Assembly: GCF_003058055.1 (NCBI RefSeq)
Contig: NZ_QBTZ01000001.1
Coordinates: 2,110,501 to 2,174,500 of the forward strand
Origin: Acidovorax sp. 107
GTDB lineage: Bacteria; Pseudomonadota; Gammaproteobacteria; Burkholderiales; Burkholderiaceae_C
Reading direction: 5' to 3'
Length of the DNA: 64,000 bases
Of the stretch, positions 6,879-15,078 are shown one piece after another. Below the pieces are notes generated by a model that saw only the letters and a program-made list of their open reading frames with translations, was not told the origin of the DNA and ran no database searches. The position numbers were made by a program, and so were the translations under genes. Position 1 is the first letter of the stretch, and each line of letters opens with the position of its first letter.

Positions 6879-9767
6879 ATGCTGATGCAATCCGCCACCC
6901 CCCTTGGCGCGCTTGAAAACGCCACCGAATTCCTGCCCCGCCACATCGGCATCGACGCAGCCGACGAAGCGCACATGCTGTCGGTGATCGGCGAAGCCTC
7001 GCGCCGTGCGCTCATCGAATCCATCGTGCCGCGCTCCATCGCACGCAGCCGGGGCATGGACCTGCCAGCGCCGCTCACCGAAGCGGCAGCACTGGCAGAA
7101 CTCAAGGCCATCGCGGGCAAGAACCAGTTGCTCAAGAGCTTCATCGGCCAGGGCTACTACGGCACGCACACACCGGGCGTCATCCTGCGCAACATCCTGG
7201 AGAACCCCGCCTGGTACACCGCCTACACGCCCTACCAGGCTGAGATTTCGCAAGGCCGCATGGAGGCCCTGGTCAACTTCCAGACCATGGTGTGCGACCT
7301 CACCGGCATGCCGATCGCCAACGCCTCCATGCTGGACGAGGCCACCGCCGCCGCCGAAGCGATGACACTGGCCAAGCGCTCGGTTAAGAGCAAGAGCAAC
7401 GTGTTTGTGGTGGCGGGCGATGCCCACCCGCAGACCATTGAGGTCATCCAGACCCGCGCCAAGCCCCTGGGCCTGGAAGTGCGCCTGGCCAATTCGGCCG
7501 AAGAATGGAACACCCTGCTGGACGGCGACTACTTTGCCGTGCTGGCCCAGTACCCCGCCACCAGCGGCCGCATTGACGACCTGCGCGCCGACGTGGAAAA
7601 GGCCCACGCCAAGCAAGCCGCCTTCATCGTGGCTGCCGACCTGCTGGCGCTCACCCTCATCACGCCGCCCGGCGAACAAGGTGCCGACATCGTGGTGGGC
7701 ACCACCCAGCGCTTTGGCATGCCCATGGGCGCAGGTGGCCCCCACGCTGCCTACATGGCCTGCCGCGATGAATTCAAGCGCTCCATGCCTGGCCGCCTGG
7801 TGGGCGTGAGCGTGGACGTGCATGGCAAGCCCGCCTACCGCCTGGCCCTGCAAACGCGCGAACAGCACATCCGCCGCGAAAAAGCCACATCCAACATCTG
7901 CACGGCCCAGGTATTGCCCGCCGTGATCGCCAGCATGTACGCCGTCTACCACGGCCCCGAAGGCCTTAAGCGCATTGCACAACGCGTGGCCGCCTACACC
8001 GCCATCCTGGCCCAGGGCCTGAAGCAGTTGGGTGCCCCGGTGCGCGAACAGGCGACCTTCGACACGCTCAGCCTGCACACCGGCGCCGCTACCAAATCCA
8101 TAGCTGCTCGCGCAGTACAGATGGGCGCCAACCTGAGAATTTACTTTGAAGAGTACCTGTGCATCTCGCTGGACGAGACCACCACACGCGCCGACATCGA
8201 GCTGCTGTGGAAAATCTTCGCCAAGGACGGCCAGGCGCTCCCCACCTTCGACGCGTTTGAAAAGGGCGTGGAGCCGCTGATCCCCACCGAACTGCGCCGC
8301 GCGAGCAGCTACCTCACGCACCCGGTGTTCAACACCCACCATTCCGAAACGGGCATGCTGCGCTACATCCGCCAGCTGTCCGACAAGGACCTGGCGCTGG
8401 ACCGCAGCATGATCCCGCTGGGCTCTTGCACCATGAAGCTCAATGCCACCAGCGAGATGATCCCCATCACCTGGCCTGAGTTTGCCAACGTGCACCCGTT
8501 CGCCCCCGCTGACCAGCTGGTGGGCTACAAGGAGCTGGACGAGCAGCTGCGCGCCTGGCTGTGCCAGGCCACAGGTTACGCGGGCATCAGCCTGCAGCCC
8601 AACGCAGGCTCGCAGGGCGAATACGCCGGCCTGCTGGCCATCAAGGGCTACCACGAGTCGCGTGGCGAAGGCCACCGCAACATCTGCCTGATCCCCAGCA
8701 GCGCGCACGGCACCAACCCCGCCAGCGCCCAGATGGTGGGCATGCAGGTGGTGGTGACGGCCTGTGATGCCAACGGCAACGTGGACCTGGTGGACCTGAA
8801 AGCCAAGTGCGAGCAGCACAGCGCCAACCTGGCCGCCGTGATGATCACCTACCCCAGCACGCACGGCGTGTTTGAAACCAGCGTGAAGGAACTGTGCGCC
8901 CTGGTGCACAGCCACGGCGGCCGCGTGTATGTGGATGGCGCCAACATGAACGCCCTGGTCGGTGTGGCTGCCCCCGGCGAGTTTGGCGGTGACGTGAGCC
9001 ACCTGAACCTGCACAAGACCTTCTGCATCCCCCACGGCGGTGGCGGCCCTGGCGTCGGCCCCGTCTGCGTGGTGCAAGACCTGGTGCCCTTCCTGCCCGG
9101 CCATGCCACAGCGGGCGTGGCAGGCGGCGTGGGTGCCGTCAGCGCTGCCCCGCTGGGCAACGCCGCCGTGCTGCCCATCAGCTGGATGTACATCCGCATG
9201 ATGGGCGCCGAAGGCCTGCAAGCTGCCACCGAGACCGCCATCCTGAGCGCCAACTACATCAGCGCACGCCTCAAGGACCACTACCCCACGCTGTACGCGA
9301 GCGAGAACGGCCATGTGGCGCACGAGTGCATCCTGGACCTGCGCAGCCTCAAGGACACCAGTGGCGTGATGGCCGAAGACGTGGCCAAGCGCCTCATCGA
9401 CTACGGCTTCCACGCCCCCACGCTGAGCTTCCCGGTGCCCAACACGCTGATGGTGGAGCCCACCGAGAGCGAAACGCTGTTTGAGATTGACCGCTTCATC
9501 GACGCGATGATCGCCATCCGCGAGGAGATCCGCCAGATCGAAGCGGGCAAGCTGCCGCAGGACAACAACCCGCTCAAGAACGCCCCGCACACCGCAGAAA
9601 GCCTGCTGAGCGGCGAGTGGAACCGCCCCTACACCCGCGAAGCGGCCGCCTACCCCGTGGCCGCACTGCGCAGCAACAAATACTGGTCGCCCGTGGGCCG
9701 CGTGGACAACGTGTGGGGCGACCGCAACCTGAGCTGCAGCTGCATCCCGGTGAGCGACTACGCCTGA
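6879..9767 (+). CDS. gcvP: Glycine dehydrogenase (decarboxylating), P protein
   Basis: This 962-residue single-chain P protein decarboxylates glycine with pyridoxal phosphate and loads the aminomethyl group onto GcvH. The N-terminal half carries [12 protein letters not shown] and the [19 protein letters not shown] stretch. The C-terminal half has [13 protein letters not shown], the glycine-rich [10 protein letters not shown] loop, and the PLP lysine K713 in [18 protein letters not shown]. The frame extends upstream to 6768, but the conserved N-terminus FLPRHIG fits ATG 6879; the ribosome-binding site there is weak. A short repeat-like segment lies near residues 403-416. It ends the operon before a strong terminator. 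Confidence 0.97.
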   Translation: MLMQSATPLGALENATEFLPRHIGIDAADEAHMLSVIGEASRRALIESIVPRSIARSRGMDLPAPLTEAAALAELKAIAGKNQLLKSFIGQGYYGTHTPGVILRNILENPAWYTAYTPYQAEISQGRMEALVNFQTMVCDLTGMPIANASMLDEATAAAEAMTLAKRSVKSKSNVFVVAGDAHPQTIEVIQTRAKPLGLEVRLANSAEEWNTLLDGDYFAVLAQYPATSGRIDDLRADVEKAHAKQAAFIVAADLLALTLITPPGEQGADIVVGTTQRFGMPMGAGGPHAAYMACRDEFKRSMPGRLVGVSVDVHGKPAYRLALQTREQHIRREKATSNICTAQVLPAVIASMYAVYHGPEGLKRIAQRVAAYTAILAQGLKQLGAPVREQATFDTLSLHTGAATKSIAARAVQMGANLRIYFEEYLCISLDETTTRADIELLWKIFAKDGQALPTFDAFEKGVEPLIPTELRRASSYLTHPVFNTHHSETGMLRYIRQLSDKDLALDRSMIPLGSCTMKLNATSEMIPITWPEFANVHPFAPADQLVGYKELDEQLRAWLCQATGYAGISLQPNAGSQGEYAGLLAIKGYHESRGEGHRNICLIPSSAHGTNPASAQMVGMQVVVTACDANGNVDLVDLKAKCEQHSANLAAVMITYPSTHGVFETSVKELCALVHSHGGRVYVDGANMNALVGVAAPGEFGGDVSHLNLHKTFCIPHGGGGPGVGPVCVVQDLVPFLPGHATAGVAGGVGAVSAAPLGNAAVLPISWMYIRMMGAEGLQAATETAILSANYISARLKDHYPTLYASENGHVAHECILDLRSLKDTSGVMAEDVAKRLIDYGFHAPTLSFPVPNTLMVEPTESETLFEIDRFIDAMIAIREEIRQIEAGKLPQDNNPLKNAPHTAESLLSGEWNRPYTREAAAYPVAALRSNKYWSPVGRVDNVWGDRNLSCSCIPVSDYA
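8086..8125 (+). repeat. Possible ATAGC-type interspersed repeat fragment inside gcvP
   Basis: The stretch contains ATAGCTGCTCGCGCA, close to ATAGCTGCAACCGCA in the intergenic repeat at 20331. It is read in frame as part of residues 403-416 (ATKSIAARA). The family alignment I remember has about the same length here, so this would be replacement or chance rather than a simple insertion. Tentative. Confidence 0.35.
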
Positions 9768-9820
9768 CCCAGCCGTGAAGACACCGGCGGCCCACCCGCT
9801 GCCGTGGTTCATGACCTCCC

Positions 9821-9855
9821 AAGCCCTGGCGCTCGCGTGCCCAGGGCTTTTTTCG
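9821..9855 (+). terminator. Intrinsic terminator after gcvP
   Basis: AGCCCTGG pairs with CCAGGGCT around a GC-rich loop and is followed by a T-tract (CTTTTTTCG). It ends the gcvTHP operon. Confidence 0.88.
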
Positions 9856-9936
9856 TGGTGCCGCTCCCACAGGCCGCGGCACGAACGCGCATAAGATCGC
9901 GGGCTGCGTTGTGATCCACTCTTTCAGGAGCCCCCT

Positions 9937-10344
9937 TTGCGAAACCTCTTGTGCTTCTTGCTCGCCACCGTTGTGATGGCCCCCGCCGCCATGGCCCAGA
10001 CCTCCAAGCCCCTCACCACGGCCAGTGGCCTGGTCTACGAATCGCTCAAAGACGGCACGGGCGAATCGCCCAAGGCCACCGACACGGTCAAGGTCCACTA
10101 CAAGGGCACGTTCCTCGACGGCAAGGAGTTCGACAGCTCCTACAAGCGGGGCGAGCCCACCTCGTTCCCGCTCAACCGCGTGATCCCCTGCTGGACCGAA
10201 GGCGTGCAGCGCATGAAGCCGGGCGGCAAGGCCAAGCTGACCTGCCCACCCGCCATCGCCTATGGTGCAGCCGGTGCGGGTGGCGTGATCCCTCCCAACG
10301 CCACGTTGAACTTCGAGATCGAACTCATCGCTGTCGGCCGCTGA
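9937..10344 (+). CDS. FKBP-type peptidyl-prolyl cis-trans isomerase, exported
   Basis: The 135-residue protein has an N-terminal signal peptide (about residues 1-20, ending AAMAQ) and one FKBP domain that speeds proline isomerisation during folding, here in the periplasm. Visible family motifs are VKVHYKGTFLDGKEFDSSY, the active-site VIPCWTEGVQRMKPGGKAKL, and AIAYGAAG...IPPNATLNFEIELI. Translation most likely starts at TTG 9937, because AGGAG lies six bases upstream and no ATG stands nearer. The MerR-type gene begins four bases after its stop, so the two are probably co-transcribed. Confidence 0.92.
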   Translation: MRNLLCFLLATVVMAPAAMAQTSKPLTTASGLVYESLKDGTGESPKATDTVKVHYKGTFLDGKEFDSSYKRGEPTSFPLNRVIPCWTEGVQRMKPGGKAKLTCPPAIAYGAAGAGGVIPPNATLNFEIELIAVGR

Positions 10345-10348
10345 TCCC

Positions 10349-11392
10349 ATGCTGCTGAAGGTCGGCGACCTCGCGCGGCGCACCGGCCTCACGGTGCGCA
10401 CGCTGCACCACTATGACGAGGTCGGGCTGCTCAAGCCCTCGGGCCGGTCAGACGCGGGGTACCGCCTGTACAGCCAGGCCGACGTACAGCGGCTGCACGG
10501 CATCCAGACCATGCGCCAGATGGGCCTGGCGCTCAGCGATATTGCCGAGCTGCTGGCGGGCGATGGGGTAGCGCCCGAGCGCATCATTGGCCAGCAGATC
10601 CGCGCGCTGGACCAGCAGATCACCCAGGCCACAGAACTGCGCGGGCGCCTGACCATGCTGCGCGACGGTCTCATGGCGGGTGCCGAACCCGACATGGGCA
10701 ACTGGCTCGAAGCGCTGGCGCTGATGACCACCTATGGCAAATACTTCAGCACCACCGAACTCAAGCAGATCTTCACCAACTGGAGCCTGATCGAGGCCGA
10801 CTGGCTCGTTGTCAAAGACCTGGTGCGCAGCGCCATGGACCGCGAGCTGCCACCCGATGCACCCGAGGTGCAGGCATTGGCTTACCGCTGGATGGCACTG
10901 ATGCTGCACTGGATGGGGGGCGACCTCGATCTGCTGGACCGCTGGGGCCACATGTTCCGCACCGAGCCCAGTGCCCAGGGACGCAACCACGCGCCGCCCG
11001 GCGACATGATCGAATACGTCGAAACGGCCATCAAGCTGCGCCTGGCGCTGCTGGAGAAGTACCTGACCCGCGACGATCTGCGCATGCTGGGCCATGTGCC
11101 TCACACCGCGTGGGCGGCACTGGAACGCGACGTACAGCAATTGCTGGACCGCCAAGTACCCTGGGACCATGCAGATGCAGCGGGTGCAGCCGTGCGCTGG
11201 AACACGCTGCTCGACCAGCTGACCCACAGCGATGCGCCATTGCGCCAGAAGCTGCTCACGGCGTCGGCCAACGAGCCACTGTTGCAGGCGGGATCGCCGT
11301 TGAGCGCCCCCGTGCGCGCCTATCTGCAGGCGGCGCTGGCACATGCGATGCCAGCACCTGCCGTGACTGCTGCGGTCCCTGCGCGCCGCTGA
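10349..11392 (+). CDS. MerR-family regulator with long C-terminal (TipAS-like) effector domain
   Basis: Residues 1-70 are a MerR winged helix (KVGDLARRTGLTVRTLHHYDEVGLL, then SDAGYRLYSQADVQRL). A dimerising helix follows to about residue 115. The remaining 230 residues are helical and resemble the drug-binding TipAS type, although I cannot be sure of the exact subfamily. MerR proteins untwist promoters with an over-long 19-base spacer; exactly such a promoter lies 40 bases after this gene, before the acyltransferase. That makes the acyltransferase and exporter its likely targets. It starts directly after the FKBP gene and at 347 residues is long for the family. Confidence 0.88.
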   Translation: MLLKVGDLARRTGLTVRTLHHYDEVGLLKPSGRSDAGYRLYSQADVQRLHGIQTMRQMGLALSDIAELLAGDGVAPERIIGQQIRALDQQITQATELRGRLTMLRDGLMAGAEPDMGNWLEALALMTTYGKYFSTTELKQIFTNWSLIEADWLVVKDLVRSAMDRELPPDAPEVQALAYRWMALMLHWMGGDLDLLDRWGHMFRTEPSAQGRNHAPPGDMIEYVETAIKLRLALLEKYLTRDDLRMLGHVPHTAWAALERDVQQLLDRQVPWDHADAAGAAVRWNTLLDQLTHSDAPLRQKLLTASANEPLLQAGSPLSAPVRAYLQAALAHAMPAPAVTAAVPARR

Positions 11393-11431
11393 GGCGATCA
11401 CACCATCTCCCAAAAAAACACTGAAAAGTGC

Positions 11432-11462
11432 TTGACCCTCACGCAACGTGAGGCCCCACAGT
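11432..11462 (+). promoter_or_regulatory. MerR-type promoter and operator before the acyltransferase
   Basis: A -35 box TTGACC (11432-11437) and a -10-like CACAGT (11457-11462) are separated by 19 bases. The spacer holds the perfect palindrome CCTCACG-CAA-CGTGAGG (11437-11453). This is the hallmark layout of promoters activated by MerR-family proteins, and a MerR gene ends just upstream. The expected transcription start falls about 11468-11470. Confidence 0.72.
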
Positions 11463-11470
11463 CGATCCCC

Positions 11471-12751
11471 ATGAACGGATCGACACCCTCCTCCAGCCCC
11501 TCAGCCCCCACCCGGCGGCTGCACGCGCTGGACAACTTGCGCGCCACCATGATGTGGCTGGGCATCGTGCTGCATGTCTCGGTCATCTACATGAGCCGGC
11601 CTTCGCCCCTGCCCTGGCACGACGACCAGTCCAGCCCTCTGGCAGACCTGCTGGTGGCGCTGATCCATGCCTTCCGCATGCCCTTGTTTTTCATCCTCGC
11701 CGGGTTCTTCGTGGCAGCGTTGGTCCAACGGCACGGCCTGGCTGGCATGGTGCGCAACCGGCTGCGCCGCCTGGGCCTGCCCTTTGCGCTGTTCTGGCCG
11801 CCGCTGTTCGTGGCCTGCGCGTTGCTCGGGCTGATGTTCCTGCACCGCATGGCCTATGGCACCTGGGGCGTGGACCGTAGCCTGCTACCCCGGGGCCCCA
11901 ATGTGCCCCAAGGCCCGGCCACCATGCACCTCTGGTTCTTGTGGATGCTGTTGTGGCTGGCGCTGCTGACGCCCTTGGCATGGATGGCAGTGCGCGCCTT
12001 GCCCGCAGGGATGCAGCAGGCCTTACAGCGCGGAGCCCTCTGGCTGGGAGGCACTCCAACCGGTCTGCTGGTGCTCACGCTGCCGCTGGCCTGGATTGGC
12101 GCGGGCTACGACCACGGCATCGTCACGCCCAGCGGGTCCTTCCTGCCGCCGCTGGCGGAATGGATCCACAACGGGCTGTTCTACGGCTTTGGCCTGTGCC
12201 TGTATGTGCACCGCAAGACGCTGATGGCGCGCTACGAGCGGCACTGGCCTACGCTGGCGGGCCTGGGGCTGGTGGGGTTTCTGCTCACCGCGCTGCTGTC
12301 AGAAGTGCTGGCCCAGCCCGAGGCGTCGGCCTTTGCACTGGTAATGGTTACCGGGGCGTTCACCGACCTGCTGGCCGCGCCGGTATCCGCCATGCGCCAC
12401 CTGCAGTTCTGGATGGCGCTGGCCTACAACAGCGCGTCGTGGCTGTGGAGCTTTGCGCTGATCGGGCTGTTTCTGCGCCATGTCGGCCAGCCCCGCGCCT
12501 GGCTGGCCTATCTGGCCGACAGTTCGTACTGGGTGTACCTCGTGCACCTGCCACTCACGATCGGCCTGGGTGCGCTGCTGTACGGTCTGCCCGTTCCGGC
12601 CCTGGCCAAGATGCTGATCAACGTGCTGGCCACCACGGCCCTGTGCCTGGCCAGCTACCACCTGTTTGTGCGTTTTACCGCTGTGGGCCGCTTGCTCACG
12701 GGGCGAACGCACACCCGTCATTCTTTGGGAGACCTCGTTCATGCGACCTGA
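11471..12751 (+). CDS. Membrane acyltransferase, acyltransferase-3 / OpgC-like family
   Basis: The 426-residue protein has about ten hydrophobic spans and the family's N-terminal signature (LHALDNLRATMMWLGIVLHVS), where a histidine and an arginine sit at the catalytic membrane face. Members transfer acyl groups such as succinyl or acetyl to periplasmic glucans, lipids or antibiotics; the acceptor here is unknown. ATG 11471 is preferred to TTG 11432, which lies inside the MerR-type promoter; the transcript would then begin only one to three bases before the start codon. Its end overlaps the MFS gene by 11 bases. Confidence 0.82.
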   Translation: MNGSTPSSSPSAPTRRLHALDNLRATMMWLGIVLHVSVIYMSRPSPLPWHDDQSSPLADLLVALIHAFRMPLFFILAGFFVAALVQRHGLAGMVRNRLRRLGLPFALFWPPLFVACALLGLMFLHRMAYGTWGVDRSLLPRGPNVPQGPATMHLWFLWMLLWLALLTPLAWMAVRALPAGMQQALQRGALWLGGTPTGLLVLTLPLAWIGAGYDHGIVTPSGSFLPPLAEWIHNGLFYGFGLCLYVHRKTLMARYERHWPTLAGLGLVGFLLTALLSEVLAQPEASAFALVMVTGAFTDLLAAPVSAMRHLQFWMALAYNSASWLWSFALIGLFLRHVGQPRAWLAYLADSSYWVYLVHLPLTIGLGALLYGLPVPALAKMLINVLATTALCLASYHLFVRFTAVGRLLTGRTHTRHSLGDLVHAT

Positions 12752-14111
12752 TACCTCACCCCGTCCTGCCCACCCACCCGGCGCAGGCCCCGCAACCCCG
12801 CCCGCAGACCCGCGCGCCGCGTTGCTGCAGGACCCCAACTTCCGCTGGATGATTGGCGGCTCGGCCCTGTCCATGCTAGGCGACCAGTTCACGCTGATCG
12901 CGCTGCCCTGGCTGGTGCTGCAGATGACGGGCGACACGCTGGTGCTGGGCACCGTACTCGCTCTCATCAGCGTACCGCGTGCGCTGTTCATCCTGATTGG
13001 CGGCGCGCTGGTGGACCGCCATTCGCCCAAGCAGGTGCTGATGATCACCAAATACGTCAACCTGGTGCTGCTGGCCGCGCTAGCGGGGCTGGTGTTTGCG
13101 GGCACGCTGTCGCTGTGGATGGTGTACGCGCTGTCGCTGGGCATTGGGCTGGCCACGGCTTTCAGCATTCCGGCCGGCACGGCCATGATGCCGTCGGTGG
13201 TGGCGCGCCCTCAGCTGCAGGCCGCCAACGGCATCAGCCTGGGCCTGCGGCAGCTGACGATGTTCCTGGGGCCCTTGCTGGCGGGCCTGCTGATTGCCCT
13301 GTTTGGTGCCGGTGGTGCGGGCCACACCGCAGCGGATGCGCCCGCACATGCCAACGCCACCGGTATCGGCATGGCCTTTGCGCTGGATGCGCTGAGCTTC
13401 GCCGTGTCGGCCTGGACGCTGTCCAAGGTCCAGCCTCTGGCAGGCCTTGCGGGCCTTTCCGCCCCCACAGCCGCGCCGCAGGCAGTGCTCGCCTCGGTGG
13501 CACAAGGCCTGGGTCACTTCTGGCGCGACAGCGAGTTGCGCACCTGCTTTTTGTACTGGAGCGCGATTGCCCTGTTCATCATGGGCCCCATCCACATCGC
13601 CATTCCGGTGCTGGCCAGCAGCAGCCCGCAGCTGGGTGCCGCTGCCTTCGGCATCATCGTGGGCGCCCATGGTGCGGGCACGTTGCTGGGTATGGTGGTA
13701 TCGGGCATGGTGCCCCGGCTGCGGTTTGGCAGCCTGGGCATGACCATCCTGGCGTTCGACGCCATCATTGGCGCGCTGTTCATGCCGCTGGGCCTGATCA
13801 CCGCTGTGTGGCAGGGCGCGGTGCTGATGCTGGTTATCGGTCTGCTCGGCGGATTCATGCAGGTGAGCGTGTTCACCTGGATCCAGCACCGGGTCCCGCC
13901 CGCCCTGCTGGGCCGCGCGATGAGCCTGTTCATGTTCATCTTCATGGGCCTGGCGCCCATCTCGGCCGCCGTCACCGGCTGGGTGATGAAGAGCATCACG
14001 CTCACGCAGCTGTTTGCGGCCAGCGGCGGAACGCTGGTGGTGCTGGCGGCACTCGCCTTCGTGCTCACCCCCATGCGCCGCGTGACGGATGCAGCGCCCG
14101 CCACACGCTGA
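12741..14111 (+). CDS. MFS transporter, probable exporter
   Basis: This 456-residue major-facilitator protein has about 12 hydrophobic segments starting at residue 37. It carries the family loop motif in the form GGALVDRHSPKQVLM after the second helix. The closest general type is the enterobactin/macrolide-exporter-like group, but the substrate is not readable. It starts inside the end of the acyltransferase (11-base overlap) after TTGGGAGA, so the two are translated together. With the MerR promoter upstream the pair may form an inducible modification-and-export unit. That functional link is inference. Confidence 0.85.
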   Translation: MRPDTSPRPAHPPGAGPATPPADPRAALLQDPNFRWMIGGSALSMLGDQFTLIALPWLVLQMTGDTLVLGTVLALISVPRALFILIGGALVDRHSPKQVLMITKYVNLVLLAALAGLVFAGTLSLWMVYALSLGIGLATAFSIPAGTAMMPSVVARPQLQAANGISLGLRQLTMFLGPLLAGLLIALFGAGGAGHTAADAPAHANATGIGMAFALDALSFAVSAWTLSKVQPLAGLAGLSAPTAAPQAVLASVAQGLGHFWRDSELRTCFLYWSAIALFIMGPIHIAIPVLASSSPQLGAAAFGIIVGAHGAGTLLGMVVSGMVPRLRFGSLGMTILAFDAIIGALFMPLGLITAVWQGAVLMLVIGLLGGFMQVSVFTWIQHRVPPALLGRAMSLFMFIFMGLAPISAAVTGWVMKSITLTQLFAASGGTLVVLAALAFVLTPMRRVTDAAPATR

Positions 14112-14123
14112 GGCTCCCCACGC

Positions 14124-14157
14124 AAAAAAGGCTGGAGCACGGGTCCAGCCTTTTTTT
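14124..14157. terminator. Bidirectional terminator between MFS and nitroreductase genes
   Basis: AAAAAAGGCTGGA and TCCAGCCTTTTTTT form a symmetrical hairpin with A- and T-runs on both sides, serving the convergent genes at 12741 and 14177. Confidence 0.9.
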
Positions 14158-14176
14158 GTGACTCAGGACGCGTGCC

Positions 14177-14833
14177 TCAGACTTCGGTGACGAACTGCTC
14201 GCGGGGGCGGCGCACCTTCTTCAGGTTCACCAGCCAGTCGCCTTCGTCGGCGCGGTAGCCCAGCGGCAAGATGGCAACGCTGCGGAGGCCGCGTGCCCGC
14301 AGACCCAGGATTTCATCCAGCGCGTTGGGGTCAAAGCCTTCCATAGGCGTCGAGTCCACTTCTTCAAACGCCGCAGCGATCAGAGCAGCGCTCATGCCGA
14401 TGTAGGCCTGGCGGGCGGCGTGCTGGAAGTTCACTTCGGCGTCGCGCTGGGGGTAGCTGCTGAGCAGCATCTGGCGGTAGTTTTCCCAGCCTTCGTTCTT
14501 GAAGCCACGCTGGTCATTGGTCAAATCGAACATCATGTTGATGCGGTCGGCCGTGTAGTTGTCCCAAGCCGCAAACACCAGCAGGTGAGAGCCGTCGGTG
14601 ATCTGGGCCTGGTTCCAGGCGATGGGCTGGATCTTGGCGCGCACGGCAGGGTCGGTCACCACAATGATCTCGAACGGCTGCAGGCCGCTGGACGTGGGCG
14701 CCAGGCGGGCAGCTTCAAGAATGCGCTCCACCTTGTCCTGTGGAACCACCTTGGCGGGGTTCATCTTCTTGGCGGCGTAGCGCCATTGCAGCTTGTTCAG
14801 CAGGGGTTGGGCGGCGGATGTGTCGATGGTCAT
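14177..14833 (-). CDS. Nitroreductase-family NAD(P)H:FMN oxidoreductase
   Basis: The 218-residue flavoprotein matches the NfsB/YdgI-like group, which reduces nitroaromatics, quinones or flavin with NAD(P)H. It shows the N-terminal RYAAKKMNP segment, the FMN-contacting LAPTSSGLQPFEIIVV stretch, the SSYPQRDAEVNFQHAARQAYIGMSAAL helix, and the C-terminal LPLGYRADEGDWL. ATG 14833 is used because the homologous part begins there; the frame continues upstream without resembling protein. The natural substrate is not deducible. An inverted repeat about 100 bases upstream may control it. Confidence 0.9.
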   Translation of the reverse strand: MTIDTSAAQPLLNKLQWRYAAKKMNPAKVVPQDKVERILEAARLAPTSSGLQPFEIIVVTDPAVRAKIQPIAWNQAQITDGSHLLVFAAWDNYTADRINMMFDLTNDQRGFKNEGWENYRQMLLSSYPQRDAEVNFQHAARQAYIGMSAALIAAAFEEVDSTPMEGFDPNALDEILGLRARGLRSVAILPLGYRADEGDWLVNLKKVRRPREQFVTEV

Positions 14834-14929
14834 GGCAAGGTCTCTGAAAAAAGAAATTGATCGATGGATGCGTTGATGGTGGAACTGTAGGCACCCCACA
14901 TCGGTTCGGTAAGCCCTGCCAAAGAAAAG

Positions 14930-14954
14930 GATTGTTCGCGATTGATCAACAATC
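14930..14954. promoter_or_regulatory. Inverted repeat between nitroreductase and histidine kinase genes
   Basis: GATTGTT and AACAATC are separated by 11 bases, the spacing of a classical LysR T-N11-A site. It lies 97 bases upstream of the nitroreductase ATG and 125 bases before the kinase. No LysR gene is adjacent, so the binding protein would be encoded elsewhere. Confidence 0.4.
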
Positions 14955-15078
14955 ACCCCGGCGGCACGCTGCAGCGAGGCGTTTTGGCACAGGTGCTGCT
15001 GCACAGGCGCGGAGCACGTGGGCGTACACTCGTGGCCCGTGAATGCCCGGGTCAACTCCCGGCTGACCGCGCCCCTTC

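Noticed and set aside
6864..9812. A 982-codon frame antisense to gcvP
   Set aside because: It lies wholly opposite a clear glycine dehydrogenase. The product is low complexity (V, H, G, A rich), as expected of the antisense frame of a high-GC gene.
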